Below the pieces are notes generated by a model. The model saw nothing but the letters and a program-made list of their open reading frames with translations. It had not been told where the DNA came from and ran no database searches. From NCBI RefSeq assembly GCF_035668035.1, contig NZ_JAYMYJ010000091.1, forward strand, positions 1 through 11,965: a stretch of DNA of 11,965 bases, written 5' to 3'. A program made the translations under genes and the position numbers. Source of the stretch: Thiothrix phosphatis (GTDB lineage: Bacteria; Pseudomonadota; Gammaproteobacteria; Thiotrichales; Thiotrichaceae). Positions 11,863-11,965 of the stretch are shown here, in pieces (within the stretch, counting starts at the first letter, position 1; each line of letters starts with the position of its first letter).

Positions 11863-11965
11863 CCGAAAACAGGCCCAATGGCATGACCGCCGCCGAGCGC
11901 AAAGAGGCGCAGCGGTCAAGGCGGCCATTTTGTCAGGTCAGGTTACTGGACTTGGTAGGGCAACA
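11859..11965 (+). CDS. Start of a further gene, truncated by the window end
   Basis: An ORF opening at 11859 within the ATGA overlap and staying open to the last base (35 complete codons). The visible N terminus is charged and arginine-rich (MTAAERKEAQRSRRPF at residues 9-24), then CQVRLLDLVGQ. Too short to identify. The coupling to the zinc-ribbon gene and the absence of any stop support a real gene. Confidence 0.5.
   Translation, partial: MTENRPNGMTAAERKEAQRSRRPFCQVRLLDLVGQ

Noticed and set aside
6204..11965. A complete filamentous (inovirus) prophage
   Set aside because: Only the Rep_trans initiator fits. No Zot-type ATPase, major coat signature or adsorption protein is visible in the window, so the name would overstate the evidence.

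Overview
The window looks like accessory DNA of a proteobacterium, most likely a gammaproteobacterium. A Thiothrix-like sulfur bacterium is possible from the DUF29/DUF433 families and the base composition, but this is a weak inference. All convincing genes lie on the + strand. There is no rRNA, tRNA, CRISPR array, transposase or integrase in view. The content is that of one composite mobile element, or of two elements side by side.

Left module (1-4570). An AlpA-type regulator (102-350), a small unknown gene, a Toprim primase-like protein (587-1552) and a DUF927 P-loop helicase-like protein (1549-3345) form a tightly packed operon, followed by a small putative zinc-binding ORF (3342-3761). Downstream is a long gene-poor region (3762-4570) that reads like a replication origin. 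It has two inverted arrays of 9-bp GGAACACCG units (3413-3503 and 3919-4017) flanking an AT-rich spacer. Next come a strong hairpin (4104-4140) and 16 CGTCA units spaced about 11-12 bp apart (4145-4370). Further direct repeats and a perfect 10-bp-arm palindrome precede the next gene. By analogy with satellite phage P4, the Toprim and DUF927 proteins may fire this origin.

Middle (4571-6147). A ProQ/FinO-family RNA chaperone, a DUF29 protein, a DUF433 antitoxin-like protein without a recognisable toxin partner, and a 64-aa protein with one hydrophobic segment.

Right module (6148-11965). A 333-bp intergenic stretch holds a possible promoter, a roughly 90-nt candidate structured RNA ending in a strong intrinsic terminator, and a 9-bp inverted repeat. 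It leads into an operon with overlapping stop/start codons: five small unknown genes, a Rep_trans-family rolling-circle initiator (7959-9188), a three-helix small membrane protein, a 693-aa membrane protein with a long soluble tail, an eight-cysteine zinc-ribbon protein, and the start of another gene. A GC-rich hairpin inside rep (8037-8058) is a candidate double-strand origin. The tail of the 693-aa gene carries seven copies of the octamer CCTTGTCG. The module resembles an inovirus/RCR-plasmid replication block but has no visible Zot-type ATPase or coat gene, so its identity is open.

The most unusual picture is two different replication systems (primase/helicase with iterons, and rolling circle) joined by a FinO-domain gene and a candidate small RNA, together with an unexplained membrane-protein pair and DNA-site cluster.
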